DNA from: an uncultured Bacilli bacterium
GTDB taxonomy: Bacteria > Bacillota_I > Bacilli_A > RF39 > UBA660
NCBI GenBank assembly: GCA_947522695.1
Contig: CANNTX010000007.1
Location: forward strand, 1-31,406
Direction: 5' to 3'
DNA length: 31,406 nucleotides
The position numbers and the translations under genes are program-made. Positions 6,800-15,365 of this stretch are shown one piece after another (positions within the stretch are counted from its first letter, which is position 1; each line of letters opens with the position of its first letter). The notes below the pieces were generated by a model. The model ran no database searches and was not told the DNA's origin. It saw only the letters and a list, made by a program, of their open reading frames with translations.

Positions 6800-9124
6800 A
6801 TGGAAATTAAACATAGTACAAAGATAAAACAAAAACTTATCAATTTTTTTAATTTGATAAGAAAAGATAAAAAAATAAAAGTGTTAACTATAATGCTGAT
6901 AATAACATTATTTATATTTACATTAGGATATTCATTATCGATGTTTAATAAAAATAAAAGTAATGTAGTAGCCAATATAAAAGTAAATGATTTATCATTT
7001 AATATAACAACAAATAGTGGAACAAGTGATGATAGAGTATTACATTTACAAGCAGGTAAAACCGAGTTATTTAAATCTACTATTACTAATATGAATAAAA
7101 TGAATACAAAATATGAACTTATTTATAAAGTATGTGTAGATGCTAAATGTACTTCATATTTAGATACACTACCAAGTGGTGTTAAAGTAGGACTTGTTTC
7201 TACTACAAAATCTAATGTATCTGGATTGTTAGATGCTAATGCGTTTTCTGAAGTTGATATATTAACAGAGAATAATACAAGTACGGATTGTTATATTTTA
7301 CTTGATTTACAAGCAGGATATGAATGGAATGATTTAGCATTATTAAATATGTTTGATGATTATAGCAAATATGTATCAATAATAGCTTATGTGGATGGGG
7401 AAGAGGTAGCTAGTTATCCTAATTCATGTAGCTATACTGGAAAAATAATTGGGTATAGAGATAACAAGAAAATATCTTTAGATGAAAGCAGTGCGGTATG
7501 TATAAATAATAAATGGAAAATATCATATATAGGTTTACCAGATAAGCTAGAAATTATTTTTAATAAGGTAGAACTTGCAAGTGATTATCTTGCTTCTTTA
7601 GAGAAAACAAGTAATGGTTTGGAAATAGATGATACAACTGACCAAAATTTAAGATATGTAGGTAGCACTCCTAAAAATTATATTTCATTCAATAATGAAA
7701 CTTGGAGAATAATTGGCGTATTTAATGTGTACGATCTTGAATCGAAATCATATCAGAAAATGTTAAAAATAATAAGAAATGATTCACTAGGAAAATATTC
7801 ATGGGATACGTCACCATCAGGCACCAATGGGGGGTTTGGAATAAATGAGTGGAGTCAAGCAAAATTAATGACAGAATTAAATACTGATTATATTGATACA
7901 AGTAAAACAAGTGGAACAACAACATGGTATGATGGAAAAAATAATTCGAAAAGTGGACTTTATAATTATAATAAGAATATTAAAAGTGAATATATTGAAA
8001 AAATAGCAAATGTAAGATGGAATTTAGGTGGAAGTAGTTCATATAATATTTCGGCTAAAACTTTTTATTCTTTAGAGAAAGGTACATTGCATGTAAGTAA
8101 TCCATCTGATGGAGTTGTAAGAACAAATATGTGGAATGGCAAAATTGGATTAATGTATCCTTCCGATTATGGATATGCATCAACGGATAAAACATGTAGA
8201 AGTAATTTGAACTCATCTAATTGTAAAAATAATAACTGGTTATTTAATAGTACATATCAATGGACTTTAACACCTTATGTTGGGACTAATGCTTATAGTG
8301 TATTAAGTATTCGTTCTGAGGGATATATAGATACTTATGGTAATAATGTGTTAAATGTTCGCCCTACTATTTTTTTAAAGGCTGATACAATAATATCTGG
8401 TGGAACAGGGGAAAGTTCTAATCCTTATCAAATTGCATTAAGCGATTTTGGTATTGATTCATGGAATATAATTGCTTCCAATATTAAAAATGGTAATGCT
8501 CTTGCATATAAGGTGGGAGATACCAAGAATGTAGAAATAGATGGAAAAAGTTATACTGTTCGTGTTGCCAATAATTCTACACCAAGTGAATGTAGTGGGA
8601 CTGATTTTTCACAAACAGCATGTGGATTTGTTGTAGAGTTTGTTGATATTCCTGAAATAAGAGCTATGAATAGTACGGCAACTAATGTGGGCGGTTGGCC
8701 GGCTAGTAGCTTAAGAACATATGCAAATAATGATTTTCTTAAAAAATTACCAAGTGATTTACAAAATGTTATTATTGACACAAAAGTTGTGTCTGGACAC
8801 GGATCAACAAGTGGTGAGGAAAATTTTGTGTCAACTGACAAAATATATTTGTTAAGTTCTAAGGAAATTTGGAATGCTGCTGCTACAATAGATACCGCTT
8901 CTGATTTGTCAAGACAGCTAGATTATTATAAATTAAAGGGAGTAACAGGGACATCTTTTAGTGCTGCTATTAAAGTACGTAATGGTTCTAACACATATTG
9001 GTGGTTACGCACTGCAATGGTTTCAGATAATTCTTCATTTAGATATGTATATGGCTCTGGGGCAGATAATTATGTTTCTTCAACAAAAGTCTATAGTTTT
9101 GCTCCCGCGTTCCGTATAGGATAA
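6800..9124 (+). CDS. Membrane-anchored surface protein with two DUF6273-like domains
   Basis: 774 residues from ATG 6800; GTG 6788 is in frame but sits inside the dyad with no ribosome site. A basic N-terminus and one TM helix (about 31-50, TIMLIITLFIFTLGYSLSMF) would leave the rest outside. About 55-200 is a beta-rich segment (VNDLSFNITTNSG, LQAGKTELFKSTITNMN) recalling the N-terminal part of TasA/camelysin-like proteins. Two related C-terminal modules follow: about 290-530 (YISFNNETWRIIGVF, YQWTLTPY, NVRPTIFLKA) and about 583-774 (YTVRVANNS, YWWLRTA, APAFRIG). The Trp/Gly/Tyr-rich pattern ending xPAFRIG is what I know as DUF6273, of unknown function. It is monocistronic, between its own promoter and terminator. 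Confidence 0.8.
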   Translation: MEIKHSTKIKQKLINFFNLIRKDKKIKVLTIMLIITLFIFTLGYSLSMFNKNKSNVVANIKVNDLSFNITTNSGTSDDRVLHLQAGKTELFKSTITNMNKMNTKYELIYKVCVDAKCTSYLDTLPSGVKVGLVSTTKSNVSGLLDANAFSEVDILTENNTSTDCYILLDLQAGYEWNDLALLNMFDDYSKYVSIIAYVDGEEVASYPNSCSYTGKIIGYRDNKKISLDESSAVCINNKWKISYIGLPDKLEIIFNKVELASDYLASLEKTSNGLEIDDTTDQNLRYVGSTPKNYISFNNETWRIIGVFNVYDLESKSYQKMLKIIRNDSLGKYSWDTSPSGTNGGFGINEWSQAKLMTELNTDYIDTSKTSGTTTWYDGKNNSKSGLYNYNKNIKSEYIEKIANVRWNLGGSSSYNISAKTFYSLEKGTLHVSNPSDGVVRTNMWNGKIGLMYPSDYGYASTDKTCRSNLNSSNCKNNNWLFNSTYQWTLTPYVGTNAYSVLSIRSEGYIDTYGNNVLNVRPTIFLKADTIISGGTGESSNPYQIALSDFGIDSWNIIASNIKNGNALAYKVGDTKNVEIDGKSYTVRVANNSTPSECSGTDFSQTACGFVVEFVDIPEIRAMNSTATNVGGWPASSLRTYANNDFLKKLPSDLQNVIIDTKVVSGHGSTSGEENFVSTDKIYLLSSKEIWNAAATIDTASDLSRQLDYYKLKGVTGTSFSAAIKVRNGSNTYWWLRTAMVSDNSSFRYVYGSGADNYVSSTKVYSFAPAFRIG

Positions 9125-9129
9125 ATAAA

Positions 9130-9160
9130 AATATCTAACTTTGATGTTGGGTATTTTTTT
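9130..9160 (+). terminator. Rho-independent terminator after the surface-protein gene
   Basis: AATATCTAAC (9130-9139) pairs with GTTGGGTATT (9146-9155), including two G-U pairs, with a 6-base loop and T-run to 9160. Confidence 0.8.
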
Positions 9161-9171
9161 CGTAAATAGTC

Positions 9172-9201
9172 TTGATAAGATAAAAATATGTGTGATATAA
9201 T
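9172..9201 (+). promoter_or_regulatory. Promoter of the Tad-like operon
   Basis: -35 TTGATA (9172-9177), 18-base spacer, extended -10 TG-A-TATAAT (9193-9201). Start predicted near 9208; AGGAGG follows ahead of the ATG at 9226. Confidence 0.75.
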
Positions 9202-9225
9202 TTATTAGAATATAGGAGGATAAAA

Positions 9226-10047
9226 ATGGGAAATATAATGATTAGTATTAAAAGATTTTTAGGAAATAAGAATACAGTTACAATTTTAGGTGTTATTATT
9301 GGAATTGTTGTTCTTTATTTTGGTTATAATATAAGAGTTAAACAGGCTGTTGAGCCACAACAAATACCTTATGCGAAGGTAGAAATTGCTAGTAATACTT
9401 TAATTACTGATAGTATGATCGGAATGATTAAAGTTAGTAAAAGTTTTGTGGATCAAACTCCTAATTTAGTTACTAGTAAAGCACAATTAATAGGTAAATA
9501 TGTTTCATATGATACAACTATTGCTGAGGGTGGACTATTTTATAAAACAGAGGTTATGACTGAAGAACAAAAACCTAACTACATTACCGTAGATTTAGAA
9601 GAATGTCATACTGTATATAGTTTAGCCGTTAATATGCATACAACATACGCTAATTCAATAATGCCAGGAGATTATATTGATTTATTTGTTTCGGCAACAA
9701 ATGATAGTGGTCAAGTTATAGTTACTAAATTCATAGAAAGTATTAAAGTTAGAGATGTTAGAGATAGTGATGGTGTTAGTGTATTCTCATCAGCATCTAA
9801 GAGAAAAGAACCAGCTGAATTAATTTTTAGTGTTCCAAATAAAATGTTTATATTACTTACTAAAGCAGATCATATTAGATCAAATTCAATTAAGATTTTC
9901 CCTGTACCAAGAAACCAAGAATATACAGAAAATCATGGTGAAACAAAGATTACAAGTACAGAAATGCAGGAATTTATTGAAAGTAAATCGGATGATACAT
10001 TCAACACTATAATAAGTGATATAGATCAAAAATGTTATAATGAGTAG
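9226..10047 (+). CDS. cpaB: CpaB/RcpC-like SAF-domain pilus assembly protein
   Basis: In Tad/Flp systems CpaB is an envelope protein thought to hold the assembly channel. 273 residues: a TM helix at about 16-33 (VTILGVIIGIVVLYFGYNI), then a SAF-type domain (about 45-110: IPYAKVEIASNTLITDSMI, LIGKYVSYDTTIAEGGL), then a beta domain (VNMHTTYANSIMPGDYIDLF) typical of the CpaB family. Diderm CpaB works at the outer membrane; in this presumed Gram-positive it would face the wall. AGGAGG precedes the ATG. First gene of the unit, directly followed by the ATPase. The family call rests on domain pattern plus operon context. Confidence 0.8.
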   Translation: MGNIMISIKRFLGNKNTVTILGVIIGIVVLYFGYNIRVKQAVEPQQIPYAKVEIASNTLITDSMIGMIKVSKSFVDQTPNLVTSKAQLIGKYVSYDTTIAEGGLFYKTEVMTEEQKPNYITVDLEECHTVYSLAVNMHTTYANSIMPGDYIDLFVSATNDSGQVIVTKFIESIKVRDVRDSDGVSVFSSASKRKEPAELIFSVPNKMFILLTKADHIRSNSIKIFPVPRNQEYTENHGETKITSTEMQEFIESKSDDTFNTIISDIDQKCYNE

Positions 10048-10056
10048 GTGATTGGT

Positions 10057-11169
10057 TTGAATAATAATTTATTTGATGAATTAGATTTTGGACCCTTGAA
10101 TGAATTTTTAAAAGATGATAATATTACCGATATTTCTTATAGTAATGGTGGACAAGTTTGGCTTAAAACATTAGATAAAGGTGTTTATAGAGTTGATAGA
10201 CCAGAAATTAATAATGCATTAATGGAAAAGTTAGCATTCCAGTGTTCAAATGTAATGGGTAAAACATTTAATATGGCTCATCCATTCCTGGATGCTGAGT
10301 CTGCTGAGTTACGTATGAACTTTATTCATGAATCTATTGCTACTAATGGAATAGCATGTGTTATACGTAAAACTCCAGCTAAGATTAGACTTAATAAGAA
10401 TAAATTAATTAATGAGAAATATTGTACTATTCAAATTCATGATTTTTTAATGAAATGTGTTGAAGGACATTGCAATATATTAGTTGCTGGTGAAACTGGA
10501 TCAGGTAAAACCGAACTTGTTAAATATTTAGCATCACATACAAAAGAAAACGAAAAGATAATTACAATTGAAGATACATTAGAACTTCACTTAGATAAAA
10601 TTTATCCAAATAGGGATATAGTTGCAATGAAGACAAATAATATTGCATCTTACTCTGATGTTTTAGTCACATGTATGAGACAAAATCCAAAATGGATTTT
10701 ACTATCAGAGGTTAGATCTGCTGAAGCAGTTATGGCAGTAAGAAACTCAATATCTTCTGGTCATAATATTTTATCAACAATTCATGCAGATAAAGCTTCC
10801 AGTGTTCCAATGCGTTTGTATTCACTTTTAGAAAGCAATCAAGATGTTACACAGTTCTTATCAACAATTCATAGATATGTACAATTAGCAGTGTGTGTTA
10901 AAGGTTATATGTCTAAAGAATTAGGACGTTTTCAAAGAGAAATAATGGAAGTTTGTGAATTTTATGTAGATGAAAATAATAATCCATGTTCCAATGTTAT
11001 TTATAGAAAAAATATTGGAGGAGGATTTGTTATTAAAAATCCAACTAAGTATTTGTTAGAATATCTAGAATTACAAGGTGTAATTCTTCCTAGAGATACA
11101 TTTAATTTAGGAAGTGTTAATAATGGAGATTCTAAAGAAAATATAGTTGAAATAGAAAATAAAAAATAG
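10057..11169 (+). CDS. cpaF: CpaF/TadA-type secretion ATPase
   Basis: The hexameric cytoplasmic motor that drives pilin polymerisation with the TadB/TadC platform. Walker A GETGSGKTE lies at about 145-153, followed by an Asp box ITIEDTLEL, Walker B WILLSEVRSAEA, and a His box STIHADKASSVPMRL. An N-terminal domain (FLKDDNITDISYSNGGQVW) is as in CpaF. About 370 residues is somewhat shorter than many CpaF proteins because the leading region is short. Start: TTG 10057 has GGTGAT four bases upstream. GTG 10048 is in frame and adjoins the cpaB stop, but has no ribosome site. It lies between cpaB and tadB. Confidence 0.92.
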   Translation: MNNNLFDELDFGPLNEFLKDDNITDISYSNGGQVWLKTLDKGVYRVDRPEINNALMEKLAFQCSNVMGKTFNMAHPFLDAESAELRMNFIHESIATNGIACVIRKTPAKIRLNKNKLINEKYCTIQIHDFLMKCVEGHCNILVAGETGSGKTELVKYLASHTKENEKIITIEDTLELHLDKIYPNRDIVAMKTNNIASYSDVLVTCMRQNPKWILLSEVRSAEAVMAVRNSISSGHNILSTIHADKASSVPMRLYSLLESNQDVTQFLSTIHRYVQLAVCVKGYMSKELGRFQREIMEVCEFYVDENNNPCSNVIYRKNIGGGFVIKNPTKYLLEYLELQGVILPRDTFNLGSVNNGDSKENIVEIENKK

Positions 11170-11184
11170 AAAGGGTAATTTGTT

Positions 11185-12078
11185 ATGGAATTAGTTATAT
11201 TAATTATAATTGGTATTTTCATTATTACTTATCGTAAAAATGATGGTGAAAAAATATACGAAACATTTTTAAAAGGTGTAACTGGTATCTATGACAAATA
11301 TGCTCCTTTTTCTTTTAAAACTGTTAGACAAAAATCTATTGAGTTAGGTGAGGAATATACAACTAAACAATATATTACACAGATTGTGTTATTTGGTGGC
11401 TTTGGTGCTGGTGTAGGATATTTATATTTTTATAGTATATTTTGGGCTATATTTTATGGCACTGCTGCTGTTTTATTTATTCCTTATTTAGCTTATTTAA
11501 GATGTAAAAGAGTTTATAGTGAGTTTGTATTTGAACAAATTCAAGTTTATACAACGAATGTAATTATGGAATTTAATACTACACAAAGTTTTGTTAAAGC
11601 ATTAGAGGGTGTTAGAGATAGTGGAGTATTAGAAAATCCAGTACTTGATGATGTTAAGAAAATGATTAAAATGAGTTATGATAATGGTACTATTGATGAA
11701 TCTATAAATTATTTTAATGAAAAATATCCATATTATATGGTTAAAAATATGCATCAATTATTTTTACAAATTACTAAAGAAGGTAGTAGAGATTCGGGAG
11801 AAGCTTTAGAAAATATGCTTTTGGATATCGACCAATTAGTAGAAGGTGTTTATAGAGATAAGATGGATAGAGCTAACTTCCATAAGAGATTCTTAACCTT
11901 TGGTATAGCACTTTATTTACTTGTTATGTTGACTCAAACGTTGCTTGGAGTAGAAAATTATATTAGCATGCTTAATAAAATTTATGTAGTTGTAATTTTA
12001 CATTTAATTATAATAGTTAATTCATACTTCTTGCTTAATGGTGAAAAATACTATAATGAAGATACAGGAGGAGAATAG
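11185..12078 (+). CDS. tadB: TadB-like inner-membrane platform protein (T2SSF family)
   Basis: One half of the membrane platform on which the CpaF motor acts. 297 residues with a first TM helix at 1-16 (MELVILIIIGIFIITY), a TM pair about 68-110 (IVLFGGFGAGVGYLYF, FWAIFYGTAAVLFIPYLAYL), a cytoplasmic helical T2SSF core (about 115-225, with VYTTNVIMEFNTTQSFVKAL and RDSGEALENMLLDI), and two C-terminal TM helices (ALYLLVMLTQTLL, IYVVVILHLIIIVNSYFLL). AAAGGG serves as ribosome site. The next gene begins two bases after its stop, with GGAGGAG inside its last codons. Assignment as TadB rather than TadC is by position. Confidence 0.82.
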   Translation: MELVILIIIGIFIITYRKNDGEKIYETFLKGVTGIYDKYAPFSFKTVRQKSIELGEEYTTKQYITQIVLFGGFGAGVGYLYFYSIFWAIFYGTAAVLFIPYLAYLRCKRVYSEFVFEQIQVYTTNVIMEFNTTQSFVKALEGVRDSGVLENPVLDDVKKMIKMSYDNGTIDESINYFNEKYPYYMVKNMHQLFLQITKEGSRDSGEALENMLLDIDQLVEGVYRDKMDRANFHKRFLTFGIALYLLVMLTQTLLGVENYISMLNKIYVVVILHLIIIVNSYFLLNGEKYYNEDTGGE

Positions 12079-12080
12079 TT

Positions 12081-12872
12081 ATGTTAATAGAGGTTTTAAT
12101 ATTAGGTGTTCTTCTTTATGTAATTCTTGAATATAATGGAAGTATTAGTACTAATAAATTTTTAAATGATAATAAAGATATCTTTATTAAAATGAAAGAA
12201 AAGGATTATGATTTTTATTTAAAAGCAAAATATGGAGATGCTGTTGATATTCAAAGTATATATAATGCTAGATTAAGAAATGGTATGCTTGTTATGTTTT
12301 TAATGATTCTTTTCTTTATTGCTGATTTATCATATATTAAAGTTATAATAACACTTATTGCAGCGTATGGAGTGTTTAAGTTACCTTATTTTCAGATTAA
12401 AAGATATTATAAAGCTCATTTAAGTCAGATAGATATGATGCTTCCTTATTATTTAAAGAGTTTGGAAATATTAGTACAACATTATACTGTTCCAGTAGCA
12501 CTCGGAAAATCAGTTAATGAAGCACCTGAAATATTTAGAAATGGCTTACTTGAGTTACTTGAAAAAATAAATGCGGGAGATTCTTCAATTAACCCATATA
12601 TGGATTTTGCAAAAGAATATCCGGTTAGAGATTCAATGAGAATGATGAGATTATTGTACCGTCTTAGTTTAGGTAGTCAAGAAAGAAAACAGGAACAATT
12701 ACTTACATTTTCAAGAAATATTTCAAGTTTACAACAAAAAGCAAGAGAGAATAGATATAAAGCTAGACTTGAAACTATGGAAAGTAAAACAAGAGTTATG
12801 CTTGTTTCAACTACAATAGGTGTTATGATATTATTGGTTATTTCAATAATGATGATATTTACGACAAGATAA
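12081..12872 (+). CDS. tadC: TadC-like inner-membrane platform protein (T2SSF family)
   Basis: The second platform subunit, expected to pair with TadB. 263 residues: TM helix at the N-terminus (VLILGVLLYVILEY), TM pair about 70-105 (GMLVMFLMILFFIADLSYI, VIITLIAAYGVFKL), a cytoplasmic domain with IDMMLPYYLKSLEILVQHY, SLGSQERKQEQLLTFSRN and a long basic helix KARENRYKARLETMESKTR, and a last TM helix VSTTIGVMILLVISIMMIF. The layout, with a single C-terminal TM after the long helix, fits TadC. Tightly coupled to tadB. Confidence 0.8.
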   Translation: MLIEVLILGVLLYVILEYNGSISTNKFLNDNKDIFIKMKEKDYDFYLKAKYGDAVDIQSIYNARLRNGMLVMFLMILFFIADLSYIKVIITLIAAYGVFKLPYFQIKRYYKAHLSQIDMMLPYYLKSLEILVQHYTVPVALGKSVNEAPEIFRNGLLELLEKINAGDSSINPYMDFAKEYPVRDSMRMMRLLYRLSLGSQERKQEQLLTFSRNISSLQQKARENRYKARLETMESKTRVMLVSTTIGVMILLVISIMMIFTTR

Positions 12873-12884
12873 AAAGGAGAATTT

Positions 12885-13385
12885 ATGGAAAATATAAAAA
12901 AATTTTTAGAGCTTATTTATAATTCAGATAATGGAATGTTGTATTTTTATGTTATTACCGGATCTATTGCATTAATTTTAATTGTATTAATTATTATTAA
13001 TATTAAGAAAGGTAAAAAACAAGTTCAAGAAGATATTCAAGTTGAAACAAAACCTGCCTCAGAACCAAAAGTTCAAGAGAATATTGATGATAAAAAGGTT
13101 GATGTTCAAAATGTGGTTGATGAAAAAATAATAGAGGAACCAAAAGTTGAAGAAGTAATTGAAGAGACAAATATTAGTAATGATATTCCTAAGGTTGAAG
13201 AAGAAAAACATGAAGATAATAATGAAGTTAAAGTTAATGATGATGATGCTTTAGATGCACTTTATAAAAATCAAGAAATTAAAAAAAGTAATGAAGATGA
13301 AATAGAACTTCCAAAAGTTAAAGAAAATAGTGATTTAAGTAGTGAAAGTTTTATGGAAAGATTAAATGCGTTAAAAAATAAGTAA
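12885..13385 (+). CDS. Bitopic acidic protein of the Tad-like operon, function unknown
   Basis: Not recognised. 166 residues: a short N-terminal stretch, one TM helix at about 20-41 (FYVITGSIALILIVLIIINI), a basic stop-transfer (KKGKKQ), then a long E/D/K/V-rich, low-complexity, probably disordered tail (EEPKVEEVIEETN, KVEEEKHEDNNEVK). It ends with a more ordered segment, ESFMERLNALKNK. Positive charges after the helix suggest the tail is inside the cell. AAGGAG lies ahead of the ATG. It is the last gene before a strong terminator, so it is co-transcribed with the pilus genes and may be a scaffold for the motor (inference from location only). Confidence 0.7.
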   Translation: MENIKKFLELIYNSDNGMLYFYVITGSIALILIVLIIINIKKGKKQVQEDIQVETKPASEPKVQENIDDKKVDVQNVVDEKIIEEPKVEEVIEETNISNDIPKVEEEKHEDNNEVKVNDDDALDALYKNQEIKKSNEDEIELPKVKENSDLSSESFMERLNALKNK

Positions 13386-13412
13386 AACAATGATAATTAT
13401 CATTGTTTTTTT
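13384..13412 (+). terminator. Strong Rho-independent terminator of the Tad-like operon
   Basis: Perfect palindrome with arms AAAACAATGATAA (13384-13396) and TTATCATTGTTTT (13397-13409), continuing into T-run to 13412. The stem starts in the stop codon. Confidence 0.88.
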
Positions 13413-13423
13413 AGTGTAAAATA

Positions 13424-13432
13424 TGGTATACT
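13424..13432 (+). promoter_or_regulatory. Extended -10 promoter for the coiled-coil gene pair
   Basis: TG-G-TATACT at 13424-13432, just after the terminator; no good -35 hexamer (TTGTTT at 13403 is weak). Start near 13439. Confidence 0.5.
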
Positions 13433-13460
13433 CTTTTTAGAATAAGGTAGGTTGGTAACA

Positions 13461-15005
13461 ATGCTAGAAAAAATTAATGAAATAAATGAAAGATTAAAAA
13501 GTATATTAAATGATTTATCTAATGAAAAAGATGAACTTAGTTCGGCTTTAGAAATTGTTCAACAAAGAATAGATTCTAAAATAGATGAAGCTAAAGGATA
13601 TAAAACAAATGTTGATGAGTATAAAGCTAATATTGCTAGTTTAGAAGAGGAAATTGCATCCTTTGAAAAAGATTTAAATGATCTTAAAGAAAATTATGGT
13701 AATAAAGGATTAGATGCAATTGTAGAAGTAGGTACTAAAGAAATTAATGCAAAAATTGTTAGTAAACAAAAAGAAATTGCTAAACAAGTTGAAAAAATTA
13801 ATGAACTTACTGATAGAGCTAGAACTATTAAAGAATTATTAATTAATTTAAAGAAAGATAAGAAAGATAAAAAAGATAGATTTGATTCTGTAAGTATAGC
13901 TTTAGAGTATTATAGTGGTGAATTAAGTAGAATTATTGAATATTCTGAAAATAATTCTGAGTCATTAGTTTATTTACCAATCACTGATGAAGAAGTTGAA
14001 ACAGATGTACCTATTATTGATGAACCAATAGATGATAGTCCTGTATTTGATGAAATAGCTTCTATTGATAAAGAAGAAAGTAGTGAAGATACTGATGAAA
14101 CTTCAGAAGAAAAGAAAGTTGATGAAGTAGAGGGAAAAGAAACTACTGATACAGAAATATCTGATGAAAGTGATTTAGATAAAGAAGAAGAAAGCCCTGA
14201 ATTAGAAAGTGATAGTTCATTATTCTTAAAAGATGAAGATATGAATTTGAATTCATTTGATAGTAAGTTTGATTTTAAGTTAGATGATGATAATCAAAAT
14301 ATATTCGATGATAAAACTAGTGAAGAAGATTTAATAAAAGAAGAAGATTTAGAAGATACTCATTTTGATGATACAATTAGTTCATTATTTGCTACTCAAA
14401 AAGATGATACAATAGATTTTAAAACATTAAATGATTCTATTGATAAAGAATATGAAAATATATTTGGTAAGCCATTAGAAAGTGATGAAGATACAAGTAG
14501 TGAAGTAAATGATTTTAAATTTTTAAATCACAAAGAAGATGGAAATGATCATACTGGATTAACAGACTTGGATATATTTGGAAATAGTAGTAAAAAAAAT
14601 AGTCCTGATATAGTTAGTAATTTCTTTATTACAAATAAATTAGATTTTGATAGATTTAGTGAAGATAATCAAAAATATATTAGAAATGTATTTAGTCCAA
14701 TTAGTTTTACTAAAGTATTAGAAGTTTTAAGAAAAAATAATATTGAATTAGATGCTATTTATACAAATCCGAATGTATTTGAAATGGATAGTAGTGAATT
14801 AGATTCAATGATAAGTAAATTATTAATTAGTGGTCAATCTGTTCATAATATTTCATTAGTACTTGGTACATTACCTAAAATTAGATTAATTGATTTAAAT
14901 GAAGTAATTAATAGTTATGGAATGAATGTTAGTAAAGCTGATATAACTGATATTATTATAAAAGCAAAACATTTAAGTGATATTGGAAAGGGTGGTACTT
15001 TATAA
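13461..15005 (+). CDS. Large coiled-coil / acidic linker / helical-domain protein, function unknown
   Basis: Not recognised. 514 residues in three zones. About 1-155 is a long coiled coil (INEINERLKSILNDLSNEKD to KKDKKDKKDRFDSVSIAL). About 175-390 is a very acidic, low-complexity linker (EEVETDVPIIDEPIDD, SDLDKEEESPELES). About 395-514 is an ordered all-helical domain (FFITNKLDFDRFSEDNQKYI, NPNVFEMDSSELDSMI, SGQSVHNISLVLGTLPKI). No signal peptide or TM helix, so cytoplasmic. The helical domain has leucine-spaced NPxxF...L...I..L...G.S...I..VL...P repeats reminiscent of mTERF-type helical repeats (weak, by eye). TTG 13452 is an alternative start. Its stop overlaps the next ATG (TAATG), so the two proteins are probably partners. 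Confidence 0.75.
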   Translation: MLEKINEINERLKSILNDLSNEKDELSSALEIVQQRIDSKIDEAKGYKTNVDEYKANIASLEEEIASFEKDLNDLKENYGNKGLDAIVEVGTKEINAKIVSKQKEIAKQVEKINELTDRARTIKELLINLKKDKKDKKDRFDSVSIALEYYSGELSRIIEYSENNSESLVYLPITDEEVETDVPIIDEPIDDSPVFDEIASIDKEESSEDTDETSEEKKVDEVEGKETTDTEISDESDLDKEEESPELESDSSLFLKDEDMNLNSFDSKFDFKLDDDNQNIFDDKTSEEDLIKEEDLEDTHFDDTISSLFATQKDDTIDFKTLNDSIDKEYENIFGKPLESDEDTSSEVNDFKFLNHKEDGNDHTGLTDLDIFGNSSKKNSPDIVSNFFITNKLDFDRFSEDNQKYIRNVFSPISFTKVLEVLRKNNIELDAIYTNPNVFEMDSSELDSMISKLLISGQSVHNISLVLGTLPKIRLIDLNEVINSYGMNVSKADITDIIIKAKHLSDIGKGGTL

Positions 15006-15280
15006 TGGATTATTTAACTGAACTTGGATTAAGTAATGAAGAAATAAGTAATATAAATCCTGCTTTAGTAGAAAGTTTAACTTTGTTTCCTTTAGTTGTA
15101 AAAGAAAATTTTAATACGGTTAGAGAACTTAAGTTAACTAATGAACATGATGTTTTTGTTAATCACTTACAAATGTTTTTAATTAATCCAGATAAATTAA
15201 GAAATATATTTGCTAAGTATGATAAAGAAGATTTAATTAGATGTTTAGAAAAAAATCATAAAGTTATTGAAAAATTATAA
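15005..15280 (+). CDS. Small all-helical protein coupled to the coiled-coil gene
   Basis: Not recognised. 91 residues, no TM helix. Two helical units can be seen: YLTELGLSNEEISNINPALV ... LFPLVVKENFNTV and FVNHLQMFLINPDKLRNIFA ... LIRCLEKNHKVI. The unit pattern (LGLSxEEIxxINP...LxxFP) resembles the C-terminal helical repeats of the upstream protein, so it may be a detached piece of the same repeat domain. The start codon shares bases with the upstream stop (TAATG), which implies translational coupling. Confidence 0.72.
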   Translation: MDYLTELGLSNEEISNINPALVESLTLFPLVVKENFNTVRELKLTNEHDVFVNHLQMFLINPDKLRNIFAKYDKEDLIRCLEKNHKVIEKL

Positions 15281-15305
15281 GTGTAAAATAATGTATAATT
15301 AATAG

Positions 15306-15333
15306 GATAATGCTTAAATGTATTATCTTTTTT
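15306..15333 (+). terminator. Rho-independent terminator
   Basis: GATAATGC (15306-15313) pairs with GTATTATC (15320-15327; one G-U pair), loop TTAAAT, then six T. Confidence 0.75.
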
Positions 15334-15341
15334 GATATAAT
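15333..15341 (+). promoter_or_regulatory. Extended -10 promoter of the glucosaminidase-cohesin pair
   Basis: TG-A-TATAAT at 15333-15341, its TG immediately at the end of the preceding terminator's T-run. No clear -35. GGAGATG lies before the ATG at 15366. Confidence 0.6.
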
Positions 15342-15365
15342 TATGGAGAAGATGGAGATGTAAGA

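Noticed and set aside
8551..8841. Minus-strand open frames inside genes (also 5057-5242, 6378-6611, 7722-7925, 11001-11222, 19716-19934)
   Set aside because: They lie opposite well-supported coding sequence, lack ribosome sites and show only mirror codon patterns.
15267..15299. TATAAT at 15294 as a promoter
   Set aside because: The start point would fall at the first base of the terminator stem, and the nearest TTGAAA is 21 bases away.
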